This document shows positions 51,275-59,466 of a DNA stretch of 64,000 nt, piece after piece. This stretch comes from Lustribacter sp965277075 (lineage in GTDB: Bacteria; Vulcanimicrobiota; Vulcanimicrobiia; Vulcanimicrobiales; Vulcanimicrobiaceae), in the NCBI GenBank assembly GCA_965277075.1, contig OZ255707.1:1488001-1552000 (forward strand). Reading direction: 5' to 3'. How positions within the stretch are numbered: position 1 is the stretch's first letter; every line of letters starts with the position of its first letter. A program made the position numbers and the translations under genes. Under the pieces are notes generated by a model. It ran no database searches. It was not told where the DNA came from and saw only the letters and a program-made list of their open reading frames with translations.

Positions 51275-52901
51275 GCGAAACTTGCAACGCTGCGCCGCGC
51301 ACGACGTCGACGATTGCGCTCGCATCATCTGGAAGGCTGTCCGAACGCCAAGCGACGTGTCCGTCGGGCCGCACCAAGACCAGACCGCGTTCGTAGAGAC
51401 GAGTGATTTGCGGGTCGCTGATCGACACGATGTCGAGCGGAACGCCGCTCTTTGGGAAAGCATCGCGGAACGCATCGGTGTTTGGCGTATCGCTGCCGAA
51501 TCGTAACAAAACGAAGTGGTCGCCGAAGAGATCGAGAATCGATCGCCCGTCGGCAAGCCACGCGTGCGGTGCGCGGGCACCCGGCCGGCTCGTTGGATGG
51601 TATTCCATGATCGTATCCTCCGGCGCCGGTGTCCCGTCATCGCAAATGACCGGCGATCCGGCGTAAACGTAACCGAGTGCCGTGCCATCAGTAATGAACG
51701 TGCGTCCCTGGATGCGCCGAATGTGATCGCCAAGCTCGTGTCGCGCTTGCTGGCCGGAGATCGAATCGTCGGCAATCGCCGGATCGATCCTCATTTGCAA
51801 ACCACGCAAATAATTTTCGATCGATTGCCGCACGTTGCGCTCCGCGATCGGGCGCCGATCCAACTCGTAAGAGTCGAGCAGTCCGGGGGCGCCCCACCCG
51901 GCCAAGACGGCGGACAATTTCCAGCCCAAATCGATAACGTCGCCCATTCCGGTATTGAGCCCGAAACCGCCGGACGGCGGATTGAGGTGCGCGGCATCGC
52001 CGGCGAGAAACGCGCGACCGCTTCGGTACGAGCGCGCGACCAGATCGTGAGCGGTCCAGCGCGAGACGCCGAGCAGTTCGAACGGAACGGATCGTCCGAT
52101 GGCTTCGGTAATCAATCGCTCCGCATCAACGGTATCCGGATGCTCAAAGAGTTCTTGATCGTTCACGCCGAGACGCCACAATTCGCGTCCATCCAATTGG
52201 ACGAGGTTGCGCGTAATGCCGGCGGCAGCAACAAAGAAGTGGAGCGCAGCCTTACCCTTGTCATGATACGACCACAGTTCAGGCACTTTAAAAAAGATGC
52301 TGACGTTATAGTCGATTCCCTTACGGCCGTCCATCTCAATCCCGAGTGCTCTGCGCACGACACCGCGCGTGCCCGAGCAATCGACGATATAGCGCGCCGT
52401 AATTGTTTCGACGCTGTCATCCGCGCAAACGCTCGCGACGATTTCATCGCCCGTATCGACGAACGATTCGAATTCGCAAGAGTACCGCAGCGTCACGCTC
52501 CTGTATATCGCCGCACGTTGAAGCAGGATAGGATCGAGGAACAGCTGATTGACCCGCTGGGGCCGTTCGGGACTGATATCGAGGGGCTTCGATCCACCAT
52601 GTGACGCGCGCTCGAAACGAGCGATCTCGAAGCCGTTGAGATTGGTCACATAGAGCACGGTGTGCGGATAGTCCGGCGGAGCGCCCGCGGTCTTCACGGC
52701 CTCAGTAATCCCCCACCGCCGAAAAAACTCCATCGTGCGAGCATTCTGCGCTGTGGCCTTCGGGTGGTGAATGATGCCATCGCTCCGCTCCACCACCGTG
52801 CATGATATTCCACGCCGGCCGAGATCGATTGCCAAGGACAACCCGATCGGTCCAGCACCCACGATCAGGACGTCCGTTTGGATCAAGCCGTTATCTCCCA
52901 T
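51264..52901 (-). CDS. FAD-dependent aromatic monooxygenase (PHBH/MhpA type)
   Basis: The 545-residue protein has the FAD-binding GxGxxG at residues 15-20 ('VGAGPIGLSLA'), the Asp-Gly-like central motif region and the FAD-contacting 'GRAFLAGDAAHLNPPSGGFGLN' near residue 305. A C-terminal thioredoxin-like domain (from about 430) is typical of MhpA/PheA-type phenol and 3-hydroxyphenylpropionate hydroxylases. It would hydroxylate an aromatic ring with NAD(P)H and O2. It is divergent from the gentisate dioxygenase gene with 61 bases between, so hydroxylation followed by ring cleavage is the plausible pathway. Its 3' end overlaps the broken luciferase-like gene. Confidence 0.92.
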   Translation of the reverse strand: MGDNGLIQTDVLIVGAGPIGLSLAIDLGRRGISCTVVERSDGIIHHPKATAQNARTMEFFRRWGITEAVKTAGAPPDYPHTVLYVTNLNGFEIARFERASHGGSKPLDISPERPQRVNQLFLDPILLQRAAIYRSVTLRYSCEFESFVDTGDEIVASVCADDSVETITARYIVDCSGTRGVVRRALGIEMDGRKGIDYNVSIFFKVPELWSYHDKGKAALHFFVAAAGITRNLVQLDGRELWRLGVNDQELFEHPDTVDAERLITEAIGRSVPFELLGVSRWTAHDLVARSYRSGRAFLAGDAAHLNPPSGGFGLNTGMGDVIDLGWKLSAVLAGWGAPGLLDSYELDRRPIAERNVRQSIENYLRGLQMRIDPAIADDSISGQQARHELGDHIRRIQGRTFITDGTALGYVYAGSPVICDDGTPAPEDTIMEYHPTSRPGARAPHAWLADGRSILDLFGDHFVLLRFGSDTPNTDAFRDAFPKSGVPLDIVSISDPQITRLYERGLVLVRPDGHVAWRSDSLPDDASAIVDVVRGAALQVSHGV

Positions 52902-52962
52902 TATCTGGCAGGTTCCTTGAAACCATGCGATGATGTATCCTCGCTGGCGCGAGGAGAAGCCG

Positions 52963-53976
52963 ATGATCGATCAAGATATTGCCGGTACCGAAGAGGATGC
53001 GCTCGTGGACCGCTGTGTTGCGGTCGGCATCCGTCCGCTATGGAAGAACCCCGTTGCGCACGGCGGGAATCGTCGGCGCGCTGAACCGATGGTGTGGCCA
53101 TGGCGCGCCGTCGCACCGCTGATCGACGGCGCTACCGCCATCACGTCGATGGACGCAGTCGAACGCCGTGTGTTATCTCTCGTCGACCCCGCCTACGCCG
53201 ACAACGGATCGGCGACGACCCGAAATCTTAACGCGGGATTTCAAATACTGCTGCCGGGCGAACGAGCCCGGCCCCATCGGCATTCGATGAACGCGATCCG
53301 CTTCGTCGTCGAAGGTAATGGAGCGACGACGATGGTCGACGGCAAGGCCTGTCCGATGAACTTCGGCGATCTCATCCTGACGCCGGCCTGGACCTGGCAC
53401 GATCACGTGCACAGCGGCAACCAACGGATCGTGTGGCTCGACGTTCTCGACGGCCAACTGCATCGCTATCTAGAAACCGATGTCTTCGAACCGGGGCCGA
53501 TCCACGATCTCACGCCGCTACCCTCCGATGCGGCGTTCGGTTTTGCATCCATGCTTCCCGAGGGCGCGTACGGCGAGAACTCGCCGGTCTTCCACTACCC
53601 GTGGACCGTCGCGCGCGAAGCGCTTGCGGCCACACCACGGGGGACAGACGGAATGCAACGTGTTCGTTATATCAATCCCGCCACCGGCGGCGCTGTTACA
53701 TCGCTCTTGGACTGCGCGCTCTGGCAGATTGAAGCCGGTACTGCAACGCGCAACGTCTCGACGAGCGCCCACGCGGTTTGTACCGTCGTCGAAGGAACGG
53801 GAACCTCACAGATCGGCGAGCGCAGCATCTCGTGGGGACCGCGGGACGTGTTCACCGTTCCGGCGGGAGAAATCTCGCGCCATGTTACGCATAGCGAAGC
53901 CGCGCGATTGTTCGTCGTCTCCGACCGCGAAGTTCTGCGCCGTCTCGACCTCCTAACCGAACGCACACACGATTAG
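52963..53976 (+). CDS. Gentisate 1,2-dioxygenase-like bicupin
   Basis: The 337-residue protein has two cupin domains. The first shows the iron ligands His105 and His107 ('PHRHSMNAIRFVVEG') and His146 in 'TWHDHVH', as in gentisate and related ring-cleavage dioxygenases; the second ('TVVEGTGTSQIGERSISWGP') lacks the full ligand set. It would open gentisate or a substituted salicylate using Fe(II) and O2. The ATG at 52963 has an AGGAG site 6 bases upstream. It precedes SBP6 by 21 bases in one operon, and the PHBH-type monooxygenase is divergent. The trio looks like uptake, hydroxylation and ring fission of one aromatic acid. Confidence 0.92.
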   Translation: MIDQDIAGTEEDALVDRCVAVGIRPLWKNPVAHGGNRRRAEPMVWPWRAVAPLIDGATAITSMDAVERRVLSLVDPAYADNGSATTRNLNAGFQILLPGERARPHRHSMNAIRFVVEGNGATTMVDGKACPMNFGDLILTPAWTWHDHVHSGNQRIVWLDVLDGQLHRYLETDVFEPGPIHDLTPLPSDAAFGFASMLPEGAYGENSPVFHYPWTVAREALAATPRGTDGMQRVRYINPATGGAVTSLLDCALWQIEAGTATRNVSTSAHAVCTVVEGTGTSQIGERSISWGPRDVFTVPAGEISRHVTHSEAARLFVVSDREVLRRLDLLTERTHD

Positions 53977-53997
53977 CCAGAGAGAAACAACATCACG

Positions 53998-54930
53998 ATG
54001 ATTCGACGGCACGCGTTAGGCCTTGTCGGCGCCGGGCTCGCAACCGCAGCATTCCCGCTCGGCGCAAGCGCGGCCACAGCCGTACGGCTGACCACGCTGC
54101 CCGTCGATGGAACCGCGTTGGCATTTTACGCGAACGACCTGAACTATTTTCAGGACGCCGGCTTGGACGTCACGATTCAAACCGTCCCGAACGGCGGGGT
54201 CATCACAGCCTCCGTCATCTCGAATAGCGTCGACATCGGGTGGTCGAATATTATTTCGTTAGCTGCCGCCTATAAGCGCGGGCTACCGGTATCGATCATC
54301 GCGGCCGGTGGTATGTCCGTCAGCGGATCGCTCGCAACGCAGCTGATGGTGCGCAAAGCCTCCCCGATCCACACTGCTGCCGATCTGAGCGGAAAAGTGA
54401 TCGGCACCACCGGCCTCGCGGACGTCGGCCAGTTAGCCCCAGAGCTTTGGGTCGACAAGAACGGCGGCAAAGCGAGTGCCGTCAAGTTCATCGAAGTGCC
54501 GTTTCCGCAGCTTCCCGCGGCGCTCGAAGCCGGCCGCGTGGATGCGGCCTGGCTTGCCGAACCGTTTATCCACGCGGCAGAGCCATTCGCACGCACGTTG
54601 GCGACCTGCTTCGATGCGGTAGCGCCGCGCTGGATGCTCGGTGCCTGGTTTGCCACGCCAGCGTACATAAGCGCGAACCGCGGCGTCGTCGACATGTTTC
54701 GCACCGTGATTACCAAGACGGCGACGTGGGCCAACGTGAATCATGACCAGAGTGCCGTCATACTCGCAAAGTATTCGCATCTCGACCCGGCCGTGGTGAA
54801 GAGCATGCACCGGATCACGTACGCGACGCGCCCGGAAGCAGCGCTCATTCAGCCGGCCATCGATCTCGCCGCGCGTTACGGAGCGATCGCTGCGTCATTC
54901 CCGGCGCAAGAGCTGATGTATTCGCCGTAG
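53998..54930 (+). CDS. NMT1-like ABC transporter substrate-binding protein (SBP6)
   Basis: The 310-residue protein has a Tat-like start (Met-Ile-Arg-Arg-His, hydrophobic core, Ala-Ser-Ala cleavage near residue 25) and the NMT1/TauA fold: 'ALAFYANDLNYFQDAGLDV', 'SNSVDIGWSNIISLAAA', 'HTAADLSGKVIG', 'WVDKNGGKASAVKFIEVPF', 'DAAWLAEPF' and 'GAWFATPAYI'. It lies 21 bases after the gentisate dioxygenase, so its ligand is probably an aromatic acid such as gentisate, salicylate or a precursor. That is inferred from context. No permease or ATPase is adjacent. Confidence 0.92.
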   Translation: MIRRHALGLVGAGLATAAFPLGASAATAVRLTTLPVDGTALAFYANDLNYFQDAGLDVTIQTVPNGGVITASVISNSVDIGWSNIISLAAAYKRGLPVSIIAAGGMSVSGSLATQLMVRKASPIHTAADLSGKVIGTTGLADVGQLAPELWVDKNGGKASAVKFIEVPFPQLPAALEAGRVDAAWLAEPFIHAAEPFARTLATCFDAVAPRWMLGAWFATPAYISANRGVVDMFRTVITKTATWANVNHDQSAVILAKYSHLDPAVVKSMHRITYATRPEAALIQPAIDLAARYGAIAASFPAQELMYSP

Positions 54931-55013
54931 CTTGGTACCGAAACCGCCGGAATAAAGTCTCGACCGAGCGGAAAGCGACTGAGAACACGGATTGTTCGAC
55001 CTCCCCTCACGCG

Positions 55014-55997
55014 TTAACGCGCAGGGTTATAGATCAGGTCGGCCGCCGGAAAAGTTTGCGAAAAGAGACCATAGCGCGCGGCCAGATCGATCTGAGGCTG
55101 GACTTCCATAGCGGAAACGTGGTCGGCGTAGCGTGCGTGCACGACCTTCGCATACAAGTCCGGGTTCATTCTGGTCACGTTAAGCAATATCTCGCTGCTC
55201 TTCGCGGGATTAGCATTCGCCCAGCGTGACGCCTCGCTCATCGCCGCCGCGAATCGAGCCACAAGGTCCGAGTGGTCCTTGACCCACGGCGTGTTCGCGA
55301 ACCATGCTCCCGCGAGAAATCGTTTGCCGATAGCGTCGAACGGGTACGCGATTACGCGCGCGTTCTTCTTGCCGATCGCAATGTAGGGCTCAGCAAGCCA
55401 TTCCGCATCGATGCGGCCCGCGGCGAGCTCGTTGGGCATCGCCGCGAACGGCAGGTCGAGAAACCTAACGGTCGATGAGTCGCCGCCATTCTTGTCTATC
55501 CATAAGCGCGGACCATACTCCGCAATGGACTTGACGGCTTGTACGCCGAGCGTTTTCCCGTTCAGATCTTTGGCGTTATGAATCGGTGAGTTCTCCGAGA
55601 CCATGATGGCGGCGTTCGGCCGCGATGATTCGTACTCGTTGCCGGCCGCAACAATGGTAAACGGGATGCCTTTCTTGTACGCTGTGGCGATCGAAAGAAC
55701 GGCGCTGAAGCCGATGTCGGCATTGTTCGAGGCAACGGCTTCGGCGATTGCATTCGTGTTGCTTAGGATTTGAAGGTCGACGTTGAGACCCGCACTTTGA
55801 AAAAAGCCCATTTCCTTGGCGAAATAGACTTGAGCAGAGGCTTCGGCTGCAATCAACGCGACGCGTAAGTTCGGCGGGTTCTGAGCGTTCGCGATCCTCG
55901 GTGCGAGCAATACCGCCGCGGCGATCAAGGCGACCGCGATTCGGATGAGGCGCAGAAAGATCGTTATCGGCAAGTCTCTGCTCCGTTCGATTTTCAT
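55014..55997 (-). CDS. NMT1-like ABC transporter substrate-binding protein (SBP7)
   Basis: The 327-residue protein has a long basic signal peptide (Lys-x-Glu-Arg-Ser-Arg, cleavage near residue 38) and the NMT1 fold: 'AQVYFAKEMGFFQSAGLNV', 'SNNADIGFSAVLSIATA', 'HNAKDLNGKTLG', 'WIDKNGGDSSTVRFLDLPF', 'DAEWLAEPYI' and 'GAWFANTPWV'. It shares the 'NGGDSSTV' loop with SBP8, its closest paralogue in the window. It is divergent from the Rieske oxygenase gene across 150 bases that include a perfect hairpin, so both may be regulated together. The ligand is unknown, probably an aromatic acid. Confidence 0.9.
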   Translation of the reverse strand: MKIERSRDLPITIFLRLIRIAVALIAAAVLLAPRIANAQNPPNLRVALIAAEASAQVYFAKEMGFFQSAGLNVDLQILSNTNAIAEAVASNNADIGFSAVLSIATAYKKGIPFTIVAAGNEYESSRPNAAIMVSENSPIHNAKDLNGKTLGVQAVKSIAEYGPRLWIDKNGGDSSTVRFLDLPFAAMPNELAAGRIDAEWLAEPYIAIGKKNARVIAYPFDAIGKRFLAGAWFANTPWVKDHSDLVARFAAAMSEASRWANANPAKSSEILLNVTRMNPDLYAKVVHARYADHVSAMEVQPQIDLAARYGLFSQTFPAADLIYNPAR

Positions 55998-56106
55998 GTC
56001 ATGAGCTTCGCCGATCGTTGCGCGGCCGCCGACGGACTGGAAACAAGCTCGGCCGCCAAAGAATCGCTGGGCGTCGCTTTCACGAGCAGGAAGCTCGTAA
56101 CAATTT

Positions 56107-56127
56107 AGGGGAGCCTCAAACTCCCCT
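56107..56127. promoter_or_regulatory. Perfect hairpin upstream of Rieske oxygenase gene
   Basis: AGGGGAG and CTCCCCT pair as a perfect 7-bp stem around a 7-base loop, 20 bases before the Rieske oxygenase start and in the region shared with divergent SBP7. It could be an operator or a leader structure that controls translation. No regulator gene is adjacent, so the role is open. Confidence 0.4.
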
Positions 56128-56147
56128 GCCGCGATAAGGTTTCAGCC

Positions 56148-57338
56148 TTGGCTATGACGCACAGCGACGTGTCCACCGTGGGAATACCGAAGACGCGGAA
56201 GCTCGCGCCGCACGTGGATCTCGCGACGACCAAACCCGGAACCCCGGGCGGGACCTTCATGCGCCAGTTTTGGCACGCGCTTTATCGCAGCGAGGATTTG
56301 GTGTGCGGCCGAGCCGTGCCGATCCGAATCATGAACGAAAACTACACGCTATTTCGAGGAGCGTCTGGCCGAGCGCAAATTATTGCCGCAAGATGCGCGC
56401 ATCGCGGCGCGCTGATGCACCTCGGATGGGTAGAAGACGATACGATCCGCTGCGTCTATCACGGATGGAAGTATGACTGTTCGGGTCAATGCGTCGAAGC
56501 GCCGGCGGAACGCGAAGGTTTCGAGCGGAACGTTCGGATACCAGTGTTTCCGACGGGTGAGGCGTTTGGCTTGATTTACGGCTTCTTCGGGGATCAGGAG
56601 CCGCCCGCATTTCCCCCGTACCCGGAATCGCATGGCGAAGGCTTCATCGAAGCACGGCCGATCGAACTTGTTCCATGCAACTACCTGCAATCGTGGGAAA
56701 ATAGTATGGACGAAGTTCACGTTGCCTACACGCATAGTCCCGGCGGTTCGCACGCACTTTTGGCGCAGGACCTACCGACGGTCAGCGGCGAGGAAACGCC
56801 CTGGGGTCTACTGCGCTTCGGCAAACGGGCCGGCGGAAACGTGCGTCACTCTCTCCACATTGCTCCGAATGCCGCTCGCGTCGTCGTCCCGCCGCCGTCC
56901 GGAATGACGGGCGCTCAATGGCCGGAGATCACCTTTCACTTTACGCCGGTGGATGATGAGAACCAACTCTTCGTGCGCACGGCAAAATATCGCATGTCCA
57001 AAAGCGAAATCCAGGCATTCATGGAAAGGCGTGCCGAGTTGCAAGCCAAACGCGAAGCGGCCCCACCAATTGAACGTCTTGTGCAGGAAGTCTGGGCCGG
57101 ACGTGTCGCCTTCGACGAGATGCGGCACCCCGAACTCGCAACGGTTCAAGATATTGCCGTCCAGGCCGGGCAGGGCCGGATCACCGATCGGGAGGCCGAA
57201 ACCCTCGGCCGTTCGGACACGGTGATTGCGCTCTGGCGTCGCATCCTCGAACGGGAGCTGCAAATCATTGCCGACGGTGGACGGCCCAAGAAATGGGAAC
57301 GAATGCCCGACGACGTGGTACCAACCCTCGGTATATAA
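56148..57338 (+). CDS. Rieske non-haem iron oxygenase, phthalate 4,5-dioxygenase-like alpha subunit
   Basis: The 396-residue protein has the Rieske cluster ligands Cys83, His85, Cys102 and His105 ('CAHRGALMHLGW', 'CVYHGW') and the mononuclear iron site with Asn185, Asp188, His191 and His196 in 'ENSMDEVHVAYTH'. Length and motifs fit the phthalate 4,5-dioxygenase/vanillate demethylase group, which has a single alpha subunit. It needs a ferredoxin-reductase partner, which is not in the window. The TTG at 56148 has AAGG eight bases upstream; the ATG at 56154 is the alternative. SBP8 follows 14 bases after the stop, so the oxygenase and a receptor are co-transcribed. Confidence 0.93.
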   Translation: MAMTHSDVSTVGIPKTRKLAPHVDLATTKPGTPGGTFMRQFWHALYRSEDLVCGRAVPIRIMNENYTLFRGASGRAQIIAARCAHRGALMHLGWVEDDTIRCVYHGWKYDCSGQCVEAPAEREGFERNVRIPVFPTGEAFGLIYGFFGDQEPPAFPPYPESHGEGFIEARPIELVPCNYLQSWENSMDEVHVAYTHSPGGSHALLAQDLPTVSGEETPWGLLRFGKRAGGNVRHSLHIAPNAARVVVPPPSGMTGAQWPEITFHFTPVDDENQLFVRTAKYRMSKSEIQAFMERRAELQAKREAAPPIERLVQEVWAGRVAFDEMRHPELATVQDIAVQAGQGRITDREAETLGRSDTVIALWRRILERELQIIADGGRPKKWERMPDDVVPTLGI

Positions 57339-57352
57339 CATCGGTGAGATGC

Positions 57353-58309
57353 ATGCCTCGCGCGGCTGCTTTCCTACGAATCGCCATCACGTTTACGCTC
57401 ATCGCACTTTCGGGTTCGATGCCGGTTCACGCGCAGACGATGGCGACGCTGCATGTCGCGATGATCCCCATCGAAACGGCAGCCGCTGTCTACTATGCCC
57501 AAGAGAATGGCTACTTCGCAAAGGCTGGGTTGACGGTTGAGATAACGCAGAGCGCTTCTACTCCAGCGCTCGCGTCAGCTATTTTGGCGGGAACGTACGA
57601 TATCTCTTACGCAACCGTCCCGACACTTGCCACCGCCCATGCGAAGGGTGTGCCCTTCGTCATCCTCGTGCCGGGCATCGCGAATTCGAAAAAGCACTTT
57701 GGCGGTGCGATCATGGTGGCCGAGAATTCTACGCTAAGAAGCGGCAAGGATTTTAACGGACAAACGCTCGGCACGGCCGGCCTTAACACGATTGGGGAGT
57801 ATCTACCGCGTGCCTGGATCGACAAGAACGGCGGCGACTCCACAACGGTGAAGTTCGTCGAGATTCCAATGTCGGCCATGGCGGATGCCATTGCTGCCGG
57901 CCGCGTCGCCGGCGCGTATTTTTCTGAACCGTTTGTTACCGATGCGGAGCGCCGCCATTTAGCCCGTATCCTGACCGCTGGTGCAGACGCGATAACGCCG
58001 AATGAATTTATTCCGACGGGTTGGTTTGCAACGGCTGATTGGGCGAAGGCGCACCCGGATGTGGTCACCCGTTTCCAGCGGGCCATGAATCAAGCTGCAG
58101 CTTGGGCCGATGCTAATCCCACCAAGGTCGTGCCGATTATGGCCAAAGAGTTCAAAGCGAATAGCGAGCTTCTAGGCCTAGCGCGCCGATCCTATTATCC
58201 TCTGCATATGTCCGCCGCGGAAATCCAGCCCTGGATCGACGCTACGGCGAAGTATGCGGGTTTTCCGACGTTTAAAGCCGAGGAACTCATCTACACGCCT
58301 GCCCGTTGA
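57353..58309 (+). CDS. NMT1-like ABC transporter substrate-binding protein (SBP8)
   Basis: The 318-residue protein has a signal peptide (Pro-Arg-Ala-Ala-Ala-Phe-Leu-Arg, cleavage after His-Ala-Gln near residue 28) and the NMT1 fold: 'AVYYAQENGYFAKAGLTV', 'AGTYDISYATVPTLATA', 'RSGKDFNGQTLG', 'WIDKNGGDSTTVKFVEIPM', 'AGAYFSEPFV' and 'TGWFATADWAKAHPDV'. It follows the Rieske oxygenase in the same operon, so the ligand is probably the oxygenase substrate, a phthalate- or vanillate-like aromatic acid. The ATG at 57353 is used because it starts the signal peptide; GGTGAG lies upstream. Confidence 0.92.
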   Translation: MPRAAAFLRIAITFTLIALSGSMPVHAQTMATLHVAMIPIETAAAVYYAQENGYFAKAGLTVEITQSASTPALASAILAGTYDISYATVPTLATAHAKGVPFVILVPGIANSKKHFGGAIMVAENSTLRSGKDFNGQTLGTAGLNTIGEYLPRAWIDKNGGDSTTVKFVEIPMSAMADAIAAGRVAGAYFSEPFVTDAERRHLARILTAGADAITPNEFIPTGWFATADWAKAHPDVVTRFQRAMNQAAAWADANPTKVVPIMAKEFKANSELLGLARRSYYPLHMSAAEIQPWIDATAKYAGFPTFKAEELIYTPAR

Positions 58310-58519
58310 ACTGCGCATTTTTTTGCGACATATCGCTTCCATCGAATAGGTAATGTGAGTGGGCACGATTTTTGTGCGACGCCCGATGTCCGATTGGATG
58401 ACCAACGCGCGAAGATGATCGTTCGACCCGAAGGAGCCGCTGTTTGGGAGTTGCGTCACCAAGGCCCGGCCGCGGCCCAAGCTCGACAAATTGGAGCTCG
58501 AGCAAGCCATAACGGTTTC

Positions 58520-58861
58520 TTATCGGGACTTTGAAGCGGCCGCAGATTTCCGACTGCGACGGCGTGCGGGCAAAACTCCAGCGTCCTCGTTATCGCAAAT
58601 AATTTCGCCGCGATCGATAGCTTCTTGAGATTTCTTAACCGTTTCGATGATTGCGGCGTCACGCGAGACCTCAAGCGTCTCTCCAACCTCTCTCATTAAC
58701 CTCCGAAAAAGGCGATACGTCTCGAGATCCGCCGCCGGCACTAACGCAGCGCTCAGCCGCGAATGTCGTAAAATCAGAGTGGTTCGTCCCTGCTCAGCGT
58801 CATCCAAGATGCCGGTCAGATTATTCCGGGCGACCGCTGCCGCGATCGTGCGATTGTTCAT
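58520..58861 (-). CDS. Phd/YefM-type antitoxin, apparently without a toxin
   Basis: The 113-residue protein has the Phd/YefM N-terminal DNA-binding fold ('AAAVARNNLTGILDDAEQGRTTLILRHSRLSAALVPAADLE') and a charged helical C-terminal region that would wrap a toxin. Antitoxins of this kind repress their own operon. No RelE- or Doc-like toxin frame follows in the 210 bases downstream (58310-58519), where only short unrecognised frames are seen, so it seems orphaned or the toxin gene is eroded. It lies between SBP8 and a deleted binding-protein gene. Confidence 0.78.
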   Translation of the reverse strand: MNNRTIAAAVARNNLTGILDDAEQGRTTLILRHSRLSAALVPAADLETYRLFRRLMREVGETLEVSRDAAIIETVKKSQEAIDRGEIICDNEDAGVLPARRRSRKSAAASKSR

Positions 58862-58869
58862 TTTTCCGT

Positions 58870-59466
58870 CTTTTTGAAAAGTGTGCGCTTTTCGGCGCGC
58901 TCGTGCTCGGCACGGGCGGGCCGTGGCGCGTGCCGACGCACCGGTTCCGATGCGGATTGCGCTCTTCGCGAGCGACGTCGCTGCCGACGTCTACGACGCG
59001 GACGAGTTCGGTTATTTCGCGAAGGTGGGCATCGCGCCGGAAATCATCGACCTTGGCAACGGCGGTGCGATCGCTGGCGCCGTCGCGGGCGGCTCAGTGG
59101 ATATCGGGACGACCAATGTCGTCTCGCTCGCGCTCGCTCACCAGCGCGGCGTACCGTTCCGTCGCACAGCATCCCGATGCCGCGAAAGGGTTCGCAACTG
59201 CGCTCGGCCAGGCGGCCTCGTTGGCCAACGCGCACCATCATGAGTCCGCGCTGATCTTGGCGAAACACATCAAACAGACGCCGACGCAACTCGAGAGCGG
59301 CCCGCGGGTTGTCTACGGCACCGCCAAGGATCCGGTGCTGCTCCAGCCGGTGATCGATCTGGCCGCGAAGTACGGCGAGATCGCGGCGCCGTTTCCGGCC
59401 CGGGATGTCATGGCGCCCGAGACACCGCGTCGCGTTACGGTCCGGTGTGCTTCACGTCGGTCTTGA
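58870..59466 (+). pseudogene. NMT1-like substrate-binding protein with internal deletion
   Basis: The first part reads 'MRIALFASDVAADVYDADEF', 'GYFAKVGIAPEIIDLGNGGA' and 'GGSVDIGTTNVVSLALA', the N-terminal lobe of a binding protein without an intact signal-peptide frame. At about 59155-59165 the sequence jumps to another frame reading 'HPDAAKGFATALGQAASLAN', 'HHESALILAKHIKQTP' and 'IDLAAKYGEIAAPFPARDVM', the C-terminal end. About 130 codons between are missing. The 3' end overlaps the convergent TPP-enzyme gene by about 30 bases. It is a decayed member of the local receptor family. Confidence 0.82.

Noticed and set aside
50948..51775. A 275-codon minus-strand frame
   Set aside because: It is an alternative frame over the FAD monooxygenase end and the LLM remnant, Ser/Arg-rich and without family features.
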